Source of the DNA: Megascapheus bottae | Taxonomy: Eukaryota > Chordata > Mammalia > Rodentia > Geomyidae | NCBI GenBank assembly: GCA_024803745.1 | Contig: JANJXV010000101.1 | Coordinates: 1,381,001 to 1,445,000, forward strand | Reading direction: 5' to 3' | DNA: 64,000 nt | Part shown: piece by piece, positions 24,204 through 34,430 of the stretch | Position numbering within the stretch: the stretch's first letter is position 1 | How the letters are laid out: each line of letters begins with the position of its first letter | The notes under the pieces: model-generated | Seen by the model: the letters and a program-made list of their open reading frames with translations, nothing else | Databases searched by the model: none | What the model was told of the DNA's origin: nothing | Position numbers and translations under genes: made by a program

Positions 24204-25239
24204 ATCCCAACTTGTGCCACTAGTTGTTACACAAACAAATACCAGTTCTGCTATACTCAGCTGGTATTTGTCTGGTATACTCAGCTTTTGCACAGCTCAT
24301 TTTCCAACCTAAAAAGAGCTTCTCTTGCAAGCAATCTAAACACTGATAACAGATTGAAGCCTAATCTGTCTCATGCCTAACCTCTGCCTGCTTTCACTAC
24401 CCTCCAAAAACACACTTTCATACGAGGAAAAAGTAACTTTAATTTTAGATGATTCCAACTGTCTTAAGGTTCCACCAGGTTACTGCTGGCTTGTTTTGAA
24501 GCTGATTGCTTCATTACTGCTTTCAGGGGAATTAATATCAACTGCCTGCTTGCTGTCCTTGTTAATATCTTTAAAACTTCTTGATTTGGGCCCCTGATAG
24601 AAAGACACCCAATGATGGGGCAGTGATTTCTCTATCTTCCCGTAAGTGTCTGATCTCATTAATTAATGAGGTGACCAGGGAGCTGGACTCACTTGTCACT
24701 ATTAGACAGCTAATATAATAATCAAGACTCGTGCGGGCAAAGTATGAGAACAAAAACCTTTCTGCTCCCCTCCTTTGTCAAGCTGACAAATGACCTATCC
24801 TAATGTGGGCCTCTTTTAATAGTAAATATTTTATAAACACAAATGCTAAGGAAACAACAAGACAAGTTTATTCCACTCCAAACAATTTGGAATGACATAT
24901 ATACAAGGCCAGAAACCCAGCTCTAGGAGTTCCAACAAGTGGAGTCTTGCCACTTACCTCAATTTCCCAAATAAAGAGCAGAATGGTGCTGAAGGGCAAG
25001 AAGAGCAGACTTACTATGCAATGTGAGTACAGAGTAATGTAGGAAGAGACAAAGTAAACACTTCAGTTAACCTTTACAGAGATGAACTTTAGGTTTAAAA
25101 ATAGGAAGAACTGAGGCAGAACACTAGGGGTATGTATAATTATTCAACTGTCTCAGATAAAGTTGGGGATAGTATCTCAGGAACTACCAGGGAGGACCTG
25201 GGCTCAATAAAAAGTAATTTATATATGAATGTATGCTTT
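24204..25239. other. single-copy-like stretch with homeodomain-type palindrome
   Basis: No repeat family is recognised. A perfect 16-bp palindrome CTCATTAATTAATGAG lies at 24655-24670. The surrounding 24480-24850 has a mixed, non-repetitive texture with several TAAT/ATTA cores. It could be a conserved noncoding element; that needs alignment and is only a suggestion. Confidence 0.3.
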
Positions 25240-25420
25240 ATTTTCTCCAGGGGTTCACTCTCCTAGGAATTAATGTAAAAGAAATAGTAGTAAATTTCAA
25301 CAAAATAAAGTTAGATTGAGTGATGTGTATCTCAGTGTATATAAAGAAGCAAAGGAAGACAGCAAACTAAATGTCCAAAGAATAGGACAGATATAAAATG
25401 GCATCTGAAATACTAGTTTA
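25240..25420 (+). repeat. ancient L1 (L1M-type) fragment
   Basis: By eye it follows old L1 ORF2 end text: TCACTCTCCTAGGAATTAAT near 25256, then GCAAACTAAATGTCCAAAGA near 25362 and GACAGATATAAAATGGCATC near 25388. Heavily decayed, with no usable frame. Confidence 0.5.
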
Positions 25421-25475
25421 AAATTTTATTCATTTATATGTTATTTTTCATTTTTTGTTGAGTTTATTGAAGTTT

Positions 25476-25665
25476 TGTTTTTGTTTTTGTCTTGCCAGTT
25501 CTAGAGCTTGAACTCAGGGCCTGAGCCCTGATCTTGGGCTTTCTCAAGGCTAGCACTCTACCAATTGAGCTGCAGCACTACTTCCAGCTTTTTCTGTGTA
25601 TGTCATACCAAGGCTTCATGCATACAAAGCAAGCACTCTATCACTAGGCCATGCTCCTGGCCCTA
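25476..25665 (-). repeat. IDL-Geo-type dimeric SINE
   Basis: The plus strand runs TCTTGCCAGTTCTAGAGCTT, GAGCCCTGATCTTGGGCTTT, CAAGGCTAGCACTCTACCAA (right monomer). It then runs TTTTCTGTGTATGTCATACC, CTTCATGCATACAAAGCAAG and CTAGGCCATGCTCCTGGCCC (left ID-like monomer, A-box side). The B-box region (around 25610) has a small deletion compared with the copy at 16438-16632. Confidence 0.85.
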
Positions 25666-26579
25666 ATTAGTTCTTTACATGTTGTGGTTACTAACTTTTG
25701 GTCTGGTAATTCGCAGACGGTATCTACCTAGAAGAAAGGGGATGCTAAAAACACAACAAACACAGGCCTAAAGGTCAGTAAGAGGGACAGTACAGTGGGA
25801 GAAGGGAAAGATCGTTTTGGTATATAAAAACTGAGAGAAGAAAAAAGATATTATAAAGGGGTATCATGGAATTAGAGAGCTCTTATTCATACATAAATCC
25901 TTCCAAGGGTATCCTGTAACATCACTTCCCATCATCTTCAACATCCTTTCAGTCTCTGAAGGATACAGGTTTACAGAATGAAGCATGGGTGTCCACCAGG
26001 GAGATGTGGGAATTTTATTTCACCTCTGTGGACTTCAGCAAGCTGCTAGATATTCCAGAGATGTAAATTCCACGTGCAAGCCACTTCATGCACTAAGCAT
26101 GCATTCGTAGGCATTAATTAAGCTGCATTAAGTCAGTCAGCTCAAATAAGGCTGGACATTAACAAGGTGGACTGGATCATTTTCAGAAGTTGCTTTCTGC
26201 TCCCATTAGCAGACTGATTATACTCTAGCTCTCATTCAGGGGCATGTCACCAAACTGTCTACCAAAAGGTACATTACAAGAATGCAAAATTTTAAACACT
26301 GAATATCTGAGGAAAACAATAAGAATATTGAACACTGGAGTCACGCTTTTTTACCTCTTCAGCAAAAGTAGTAATCAACACAAATGTTTACTGTTTGGAA
26401 CTGCTGAACCTAAAATATGTATGTGGATGGAAATGCAATGTCCACAGGATCTGTTTGCAATGTACTAGCTATTACACTGCAAACAAAATTACTTCTTATG
26501 TAAAATGTATCCCACATGCTCAGAATCCATCCCGATCAACACACTGAAGTATAACTTATGATCCAGAAATGAAATTATG
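25666..26579. other. single-copy-like stretch
   Basis: No repeat or gene recognised. The part 26080-26240 has non-repetitive, AT/GC-balanced text with GGCATTAATTAAGCTGCATT near 26112 and several TCAGTCAG and ATTAGC words. I mark it as a possible noncoding conserved element only. Confidence 0.3.
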
Positions 26580-26803
26580 TATCTGACTTGGTTACCTGGT
26601 GTATTGTATATATGTTTATTTGCTTATTTGAAATGGGGAAAGGAATGGAGAAAACAAGATGATTGGGAGGGGGTAGGAGAAGGGAAAGGGGGCAAAAACA
26701 TGAGAAAGTGTATCAAGGTTGGAGAAGTAATGTCCCCACTACCTGACAAATATAACTGTATCCCCTCTGTACCTTATCCAGACAATAAAATATAAAAAAA
26801 AAT
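26580..26803 (+). repeat. LINE-1 3' tail, older subfamily
   Basis: Plus-strand counterpart of 4506-4738: GGTTACCTGGTGTATTGTAT, a G-rich block at 26636-26695, ATGAGAAAGTGTATCAAGGT, ATAACTGTATCCCCTCTGTA and CAATAAAATATAAAAAAAAA. The 72-codon open frame within it is UTR sequence and not a gene. Confidence 0.8.
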
Positions 26804-27124
26804 CTTTAAAGAATAAAAGAAGAAATTATGGACACACTCCAATTAAAAATAACATTTCATAGAACATAACTCTTATTCATTATGCATCTACCAATGCTTC
26901 AGAAAAACACTGACAACTCTTCACAGAGAGCCTTGATCTACTTCACCAAACAACACAATGTAGGTGAATTAAAGAGAAACTATAGGCAACCTTTTATGAC
27001 TTATATAACAACTTCCTGGAATAACTTCAAAAGTTAACTGTACAAAAATAAAATGGTTAATGTTAAATACTAGCTTTAAGATTTAAAAGATTTTAAATTA
27101 CTTACTATTTCTGATTCATATTTT
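26804..27124. other. unrecognised AT-rich sequence
   Basis: No feature recognised in about 320 bp. Confidence 0.3.
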
Positions 27125-27232
27125 TTTCATTCATATATGTATTATTTGCCTTTTATATATATCAGACACTATTTCAGGCTCTGGGACTACAGAAATGAAT
27201 AAAAGATACTACAATCTCTGCCTTTATATTGT
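27125..27232 (-). repeat. LINE-2 3' end, inverted
   Basis: The plus strand reads TTCATTCATATATGTATTAT, then ATCAGACACTATTTCAGGCT, CTGGGACTACAGAAATGAAT and AATCTCTGCCTTTATATTG. This follows the reverse complement of the L2 terminus, judged by eye. Confidence 0.5.
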
Positions 27233-27421
27233 TTTAATTTTATTCTTAATTAGAATAATATAGTAGCTATTGAAGATGAAGGCAAAAGATTCATTGCCTA
27301 TGTAAGTATTCTGTCACAAAAATTAATAACTGAACTTCAAAGAAAAAGACAACACATGTCTTCAAAACTTTACAAGAAGTGAAATACATGGTATTTCTTC
27401 CAGTAAACAATAGCAAGTTTT
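27233..27421. other. unrecognised AT-rich sequence
   Basis: Nothing recognised. Confidence 0.3.
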
Positions 27422-27643
27422 AGCCTGGAGCCATGGCTCGTGCCTGTAATCCCAGCTATTCAAGAGGCTGAAATCTGAGAATCCTGATTCAAAGTAAGCC
27501 CAAGCACAAAAGCCTGTGAGATTCTTATCTCCAATTAACCACCAGAAAACAGGAAGTGATGCTATAGCTCAAGTGGTAGAGTGCTTGCCTTGAGCTGAAG
27601 AGCTCAGGCCCAGAATTCAAGTCTCACGACTGACAAAAAAAAG
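27422..27643 (+). repeat. dimeric SINE: B1-like plus Geo-like, well preserved
   Basis: The left monomer carries GGCTCGTGCCTGTAATCCCA and AAGAGGCTGAAATCTGAGAA (7SL-type). A linker GAGATTCTTATCTCCAATTA leads to the right monomer CAGGAAGTGATGCTATAGCT, CAAGTGGTAGAGTGCTTGCC, AATTCAAGTCTCACGACTGA and an A-rich tail. This is the best plus-strand example of the B1-like/Geo-like fusion in the window. Confidence 0.85.
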
Positions 27644-27861
27644 AAGCAAAATTAGTAAGTATTAATAACTTAATAATTTAAAGATATATCCTGGCTTTTC
27701 ATTAAAATTTCAAAAAATCAGATAAACTAGCATCTACAGTAAGGAAAAGGCAAACACTAATGAGTTATTTAAAAAATACAAGAGAAAAAAATATTAATTA
27801 GTGCCAGTTAGGTCAAAGAAGTGACCAAAATTCAAATGCTATTAATATTCCAACTGGACTT

Positions 27862-28050
27862 CTCTTTTCGTAGTATTAGGAATTGAACTCTGAGCCTCGT
27901 ACTTGTTAGAGAAGCACTCTACCACTTCAGCCAAGTCTCCAGCTGCTTTTTATGTTCACAGTTTTCCAGGTAGAGTTGCGTTGTGCCCAGTTAGATCTGA
28001 GCTGTGATTCTACTTGTACATCCTCATGTCCTGGGCCACCAATCCCCATT
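27862..28050 (-). repeat. composite SINE with tRNA-like end
   Basis: The plus strand TAGTATTAGGAATTGAACTC, then GAAGCACTCTACCACTTCAG, is the reverse of a tRNA-like monomer. It continues into decayed 7SL-like text ending near GTCCTGGGCCACC. Same type as 16845-17125. Confidence 0.5.
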
Positions 28051-30494
28051 TAGCCTGTGGGCTATGGAGAGGGAAAGCAACAGAAAACTATCTATTGGAG
28101 TTCCTATAAGTATCACTGTGGATGTCAATGATTTCAAGAAAATTCATCAAATATGGACTTCAGAATTTTGTTTGAGAAAGTGGTCTCATAGTACCTTACA
28201 TTCATATTCTTATTTCCAAAACAGAAAGCTATCCATTATGCCAACAATGATGTAAGAAACAACCCTGGTACTTTTCTCAAATGTCCTACAGGCTTAAGTC
28301 TTCTCTGTTTTGATGGCTACTTGCCGCAGGAATATGTGCTACATTATAAGATAAAAACAGAATCGGCCAGGCATCGGTTAGAATTTATTATTGTAATCAA
28401 CATGATAAACACATTGTTGATAACAAGCACCATAAACAATCTGTTTTACACTTAATGTAACACTAAAAACATATTTAATTGCGTCACTATTATTCTAGGT
28501 GTTGAATTGTTTCCAATTTATTTTGTAGAGCCATGACAATGAAACTGAACTGCAATCACAGATGCAACTATGAATTTTTAATTTTTCATAAATCATAAGT
28601 AATATGTCCATAAATGCATAGCTGTCCTTGAGATGATGGATTTTTTTATTCTAGAAATATAGTGGAATCTGTTTAGAGTGCAAACTTAGCTAACTCAGCA
28701 GTCCTGTGCAGCTGAGTGACAATGGACATGTAGAAATTTTATTTTCTGTAGGACAATTTTTTTGCAAATTATCAGATGCTTATTTTTTTCTCTTTTCATG
28801 GTATTCTGACAGCACACTCATTGAAAATGGTAAAGTAGTTGAGCTCCAACCATTTAGCTTCAGGATCAATTTCTCAGAGGAAAGCTGAATTGGAATGAAA
28901 GAATACTGATACTGAATTTCTCACTATTAGCATATATAAGCTAATTTCCATTCATAATGACCAAGAATGTTTTCCTCCCCATTTCTGTAACTAGGGCAAC
29001 AGCCATTTTGAACTGTAGTAGAGGGCATAATGGAAACAAAAAAAAGTAGAAAATTCTATTTAAGTAGAAGCTGCAGCATTTGAGTATAAACTGTATTTGC
29101 CTGGCTATCTATCTACATAAATATTCTCTGAAGGAGGAACAGAAACAGATCCCACCACCAGCCATATACAAGGACGTTACAGAAGTCAATAGATGGAGCA
29201 AGCAAGGTGATACACTTTATGAAAAGAACCCATGGCTATATAACTGTCTGTTCCAATATATTTTCTTATCTCTGATTTTTATATGTGGGAGGAAGGCAAG
29301 GAGGAATCAAAGCTTGCAAGGAGAATTTTAGCTAGTTATTTTGCTAATTTAACGTTCAGCATCTGGTCCACCTGCTGCTGAGCACAACTACAAGCAATCC
29401 AACACTGACCATGAAATGCTTACTGAAAAATAATGAAGACTTGACTTTTGACTGAAATTCTTTGCAAGTGAATTAACAACATTCAGGCTTATTAAAACCA
29501 GTCAATAACTAACCACACTTTTGCTTTTGAACTATTTTAACAGATAGCTGCTTTATGTGGTTTCATATATCTCCTAAGCTCACAAACATTTGCATTTTCT
29601 TTATGTCTTAAAAAATAACTGCTGTGGGTTTTTCATTCTTATCCTCTTAAGCACTGAAGTTTCCCATATGAAATTTTAGTCTGGACCTTTTCTGTTTTAC
29701 AGTGGTAAGAGAAGAATAAGTTACTAATTAACTCTAAAGTAGAGGCATATATAATTTTCAACATATTCTTTGGAAATTCAAATTGACTGAGGAAAACACT
29801 ACACTTATTTCTTGGGCTGAAAAATGTGAGACTTTGCCAAGGTAAGTGCTTGCTTATGCATGAAAAATTTAAGTTAGAAAAATTTGATGCAATGACGGGT
29901 CGTCTTCCAATAGCAACATGACTTTTTATTATTTTTCTGGAGGTACTGTAGGATAAAGTTTTCTAATATTCCCTGCAATATGCACACAATCCTAAATCTA
30001 GGAGTCCTTGAAGAATGCCATAGTTCTATATGGCACATCATACCCATATGGAATTTATGCCAATTAGTAGATATTTTCTTTTCCTTTGTCTACCAAAATC
30101 CACTTCTAGAAATACTGGAAAGAAGTTTTTCCTCTCATTCAGAGGCTTCCTTTTAATCAAAGACAATAACTTCTATATGAAAGGAAGAATAAGGTTTGGC
30201 CTATGAGAAGAAATATAAAGGCTTGTATTGGGGAGAAGTGCCAAAGTAATTACAATATTCATAAAACTTCTCAAAACATTGGTGACAGGTCCAAAACTAA
30301 TTACCGATTGAAGAAGCAAACTAGACTATATACAAACTAGTTTGATAGTTCTATGGGCAATCAATAACACTGCAACCAATGTGGCCTGAAGTCTTCAAAG
30401 ACAGAGCCTATTCTCATGGTCCCTAAATAAACACAAAAGTCTGTTTTAGTAGATTAACTGCATTAAAGATTCTAAATTCCAAATAGCGGTTATA
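28051..30494. other. 2.4 kb without a recognised feature
   Basis: AT-rich sequence with scattered short frames (60-83 codons at 28004, 28706 and 29080) that have no domain signal. A strong isolated donor-like CCAAG|GTAAGT occurs at 29837-29846 with no supporting exon. A short 7SL-like GGCCAGGCATCGG near 28365 may be a SINE stub. Confidence 0.3.
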
Positions 30495-30965
30495 TCACAT
30501 CCATGGTGTTTCCCCAGAACTGTGTAGTCCTCTCCCATTCGGACTGTAGGCTTGACCATGTGACTTGCTCTAGCAAATAAGATACTGGTCTATGTATCCC
30601 AAGTACAGGTTTTTTAAAGTATGCATATTTTTGCTTTCTTTCTTTTGTTAATGAGCTGACTCATTCCTAGATCCTTACTATGACCAAAATAAAGTGAGCT
30701 AATCTTGTATGAGTGAGGGATATGAAAGAGATGGAGTGAAGCTGAGTTGTCCAAGCTAATATCATTCTAGTCTAGGCTCCTTTGTTAAACTGTCAACTGA
30801 CAACAGATATGTAAGCTAGCCCAACTTGGATTACCTTCATCCTACACTGTTATATAACCACTGAGATAACACATAGACTCATGATAATAATGTGAATATT
30901 CTAAATCTCTTCATTTCATGATTATTTGTTACACAGTATTTTAACAGCAACAAGTAATAGGATTG
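30495..30965 (+). repeat. MLT1-type MaLR LTR remnant
   Basis: An ancient LTR by eye: TGTAGGCTTGACCATGTGAC and TTGCTCTAGCAAATAAGATA near 30545-30585, then an internal AGTGAAGCTGAGTTGTCCAA, and a terminal part with AACCACTGAGATAACA and ATTATTTGTTACACAGTATT. This order is that of MLT1 LTRs, which are solo remnants of non-autonomous ERVL-related elements. No internal viral coding sequence is visible on either side. Confidence 0.6.
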
Positions 30966-31481
30966 CATTTGGTTACATTCTGAAAACTTTGTTAGATTCT
31001 TACGAAAAACACTTTTTTTGACTGAATAGGCTGAGTAACTGAACACAATAATCTTACCCGTTCTTTTCTCCCCTCAGTACTTGTAAAGGAAATGCTTTAT
31101 AGCTTTGATAATTTCTCTATAATTATGACTGCTTGCATTTAGGTATGATATACATATTAATCAAACTTACTTACGGCCCTTATTCAACTTCCATGTCAAC
31201 ATTTTAAACTGTTACTTAAAAGTAGTCTTTAGACCAGAAAAGAAACAGCATCCTAAAAAATTAATGTTTCATTTGGAAAGTAAACTATCCTTAAGTGATG
31301 GGTAAACAATTTAAAAGGCAAATCCTACTCCAGCATATGAAACAGCTTACTCAGGCAGTCTTTGGCTACTAAATTTCTCTTTACATATTTTCAGTAATAG
31401 CTAGGTGGAAAATGAGAATCAGTCAATCTAATTATTTATTGTGTTAGAACTCAAAGATCATTCTATAGGTATCCTTCATTT
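30966..31481. other. unrecognised AT-rich sequence
   Basis: Nothing recognised in about 500 bp between an LTR and the L1 cluster. Confidence 0.3.
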
Positions 31482-32047
31482 CTTTTTTTTCATATATTTT
31501 TATTGTAATTAATAGAAGGGTTACATGATATTTGCCTGATAGATGGTGCATTAATTCCCATACATTGATACCCTTTCATATGTCTTGGTATCCATTACCC
31601 TCCCCCTCACCCCCACCTCTCATCTTGTTTTCCCCCGTTCCCTAATCAATTTCAAATAACCAAATACAAATATATCCGATATATCAGGTAACAAAGTGAG
31701 ATACTGTAACAATATGAGATAACCAAGGGACAGCAAAGGAGATGAGAGATAACATAGTACCATAAGAACAGCAATCATTCATTATATGGCTTATGTTTCT
31801 ATATCCTAGAGATCCTTTCATTTAGCGTCCTACTATATGGCCTTTTGTATCAAGGTTTTGCTCTATTCCAAATCTCTGCTAGTAGAGCCCAAGGTTTCTA
31901 CTGCTTATGATAAATAAGGGAAACCATTGAGCCTAAGTTCCTTTGAGTCTGGCTTACTTCACTTAATATGATCTTTTCTAAGTCTTTCCATTTCCTAACA
32001 AATGGGGCAATGTCATTCTTTCTGACAGCAGCATAGAATTCCATTGT
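31482..32047 (-). repeat. LINE-1 3' UTR plus ORF2 end, inverted (type A)
   Basis: Begins with a T run and TTTTTATTGTAATTAATAGA. It passes through the C-rich block at 31600-31640, ATCAGGTAACAAAGTGAGAT, and the reverse of ORF2 end, stopping abruptly at GAATTCCATTGTGT. It keeps its own 3' end, so it is not the inverted half of a twin-priming event. It abuts a plus-strand L1 tip at 32048. Confidence 0.9.
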
Positions 32048-32127
32048 GTGCACCTGCTATCTGGCAAATATCATGTAATCCTTTTACTAATTACAATACA
32101 AAAAATTTTTAAAAAAAGTTTAAAAAA
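32048..32127 (+). repeat. isolated L1 3' tip with A-rich tail
   Basis: About 60 bp of L1 terminal sequence, TGCACCTGCTATCTGGCAAA through CCTTTTACTAATTACAATA, followed by an A-rich run. It is joined on the left directly to the inverted L1, with no intervening host DNA. On the right it is joined to ORF2 sequence of another plus-strand L1. Confidence 0.85.
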
Positions 32128-33112
32128 ATGGCCTATAGACACATGAAGAAATGCTCAACATCTCTGGTCATAAAAGAAATGCAAATCAAAACAACTCTAA
32201 GATTCCACCTCACTCCAGTTAGAATGGCCAGGATCAGGAAAACGAATAACAACAGATGCTGGAGGGGATGTGGCCAGGAGGGATCACTACTACACTGTTG
32301 GTGGGAGTGCAAATTCGTTCAACCACTATGGAAAGCAGTGTGGCAGTGCCTCAAAAGGCTAAACATAGAACTCCCCTATGACCCAGCCATTCCACTACTT
32401 GGCATTTATCCAACCAACCAGAAACAAGGACATACTAAACCCACTAGCACAACAATGTTCATTGCAGAACTATTCACCATAGCATAGATATGGAACCAAC
32501 CTAGATGTCCCTCAGTGGATGAGTGGATCAACAAGTTGTGGTATTTGTACACAATGGAATTCTATGCTGCTGTCAGAAAAACGACATCGCCCCATTTGTT
32601 AGGAAATGGAAAGACTTAGAAAACATCATAGTAAGTTAAGTAAGCCAGACTCAAAGGAACTTAGGCTCAATGGTTTCCCTCATTCGTCATAATCAGTGGA
32701 AACCTTGGGCTCTACCAGCAAAGACCTGCAATAGAGCAAAATCTTGATACATAAGGCCATATAGTATGAAACTAAATGAAATGAACTCCAGGATATTGAA
32801 ACAAAAGCCATGTAACGAATGATTGTTGTCCTTAATGTACTATGTTGTCTCTCATCTCCTTTGCTGTCCCTTGGTTATCTCATATTGTTATAGTATCTCA
32901 CTTTGTTATCTGATATATTGAATTTATTTCTACTTGGTTATTTGAAATTTGATAGGGAAGGGGGGAAAACCAAGACGGGTGGGGGGACGGGGGGGAGGAT
33001 AATGAGTACCAAGACATGTGAAAGGGTATCAATGTATGTGAATTAATGCACCTTCTATCTGGCAAATATCATGTAACCCTTTTACTAATTATAATAAAAA
33101 ATTTAAAAAAAT
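32128..33112 (+). repeat. LINE-1 ORF2 C-terminus and full 3' UTR (type B)
   Basis: Encodes the C-terminal end of L1 ORF2, the endonuclease/reverse transcriptase polypeptide. The first 119 codons include the cysteine motif C44-X3-C48-X7-H56-X4-C61, standard for ORF2. A stop at 32485-32487 (TAG) and a 1-base loss near 32578 (AGAAAAACGACAT against AGAAAGAATGACAT at 38745) break the frame. The 3' UTR follows with its G-rich block at 32955-33000 and an A-rich end. Non-functional and 5'-truncated. Confidence 0.92.
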
Positions 33113-33535
33113 AAAGAATGAATTCTTGTTCTACCTACATCATGACTCTCTTGGCATCTTCAAAAGCAAATGCCCTAACAAACTGGTCAGAAGCACATGA
33201 GCCAAAGAGCAAGGAGGGAAAAAAATCACCTTTACAGCAGATCCAATGTTTTTAAGCAGCCTTTGTACCAAGTGTTGTTGTGAAGGAACCCTCGCTCTCT
33301 GAAACAGCTAATGAAAATTTAAAACGGTATAACCACGTCAGAAAACGTGTTTGCTGTTTCTCCAAACCTTAAACACCCACCTACTGTATGATTAAGGTAT
33401 TCATGCCTCGCAATGCATTCCAGAAAGAAAGAAAAAAAACACCATATACTGCTACAAAGACTTGTGCACACATGTTCACAGCAGCTTTATGTGTGGGGAA
33501 ACATAAAAATAAAACAGTAATAGCCAACGGAAGCT
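33113..33535. other. unrecognised sequence with short L1M-like piece
   Basis: Flank between the L1 cluster and the CpG-rich block. The part 33455-33535 (GACTTGTGCACACATGTTCA, CAGCAGCTTTATGTGTGG) resembles an old L1 ORF2 end on the plus strand. The rest is unrecognised. Confidence 0.4.
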
Positions 33536-33795
33536 CCACATTTGTGCACCAGTCTTGAGCACGGACACTCAGGCTGCCGGCCCAAGTGCAAGGGCCAGGA
33601 AGGCACCGAGCGGCTGAGCTGTGGTTATAACTCTTCCTTATCTGACAGCTAATGAAATGTAAACAAAAGCCGTCTCACCGTGACTCCCGCAAGACACAGA
33701 CTCAACAATCTTCACGGCAAAAACCAAAAAATGAAAAATCCCACTGGAAGGCTTCACGCATCGCACGCTTCAGGCCTGGGAAATGCGCCCAGGGG

Positions 33796-33921
33796 CAACT
33801 TCGCGCATGCGCAGATCCTCCCGCCTGAGAGACGCGCAAGGCGCAACTTCGCGCAGGTGCAGATCCTCCAGCCTGAGCTGCACAAGGCACAACTTCGCGC
33901 ATGCACAGATCCTCCCAAAAC
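33796..33921 (+). repeat. 46-48 bp tandem array with NRF1-like palindromes
   Basis: The block CAACTTCGCGCA begins at 33796, 33844 and 33890, each followed by GCAGATCCTCC or ACAGATCCTCC. The first copy contains an exact match to the NRF1 consensus YGCGCAYGCGCR (33802-33813). Copy 3 differs by one base and copy 2 is degenerate. Confidence 0.9.
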
Positions 33922-34322
33922 CTACCAGCCCAGTCAAGGCCCCTCGTTCCTCTCAGACCATGAGGCCCCAGCCCCATGCAGGCCCCGTGCAGCCCCCGTG
34001 TCGCCCCAACTGGGGTCTCTACTCCCTGGTTCATTCACCTGCAAGCCCCGGCACAGATACCTGAAAGACCTGGTCTCTTTCTTCCTCAGGGTCAGGGGTG
34101 TTAGGGGTGGGGAAGAGGACGCCCTTGTCCTTCCTGGGGTTCTTTCTACTTTGAGCGGCTAAACGCGGCCCCTGGTCACTTACCGGGCTCCTCAGCTCTG
34201 GGAGACACGTTTGAGGCAATGGCGGGTGTTGAGCTTCGCGTGTTTGTGGGGAGAACGGCATCAGGGCCACCTGCTCGCGGCTGCCATTGTGGGCCATGAG
34301 CTGGGAGCGTGGCCTTGGCAAA

Positions 34323-34430
34323 CACGCATGCTCACTGAGCACCGAGGGTCGTGGACCAGGGAAGAGCACGCATGCTCAGTGAGCACGAGGGCCAAGGCCC
34401 AGTGAAGAGCACGCATGCAGAGAGGGAAGG
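34323..34430 (+). repeat. 43-44 bp tandem array
   Basis: The words CACGCATGCTCACTGAGCAC (34323) and CACGCATGCTCAGTGAGCAC (34367), plus a partial CACGCATGC (34410), lie 44 and 43 bp apart. Each is followed by a GAGGG word. It is distinct from the array at 33796. The last partial unit ends just before AAGATGGCCC at 34431. Confidence 0.85.

Noticed and set aside
29837..29846. Strong splice donor-like CCAAG|GTAAGT (also near 5157 and 62996)
   Set aside because: Isolated GTAAGT words are expected by chance in 64 kb; no exon-like frame or acceptor pair was seen beside them.
32128..32487. A functional L1 ORF2 or a domesticated reverse transcriptase gene
   Set aside because: Only the C-terminal end is present, with a stop and a frameshift after it and no catalytic reverse transcriptase part.
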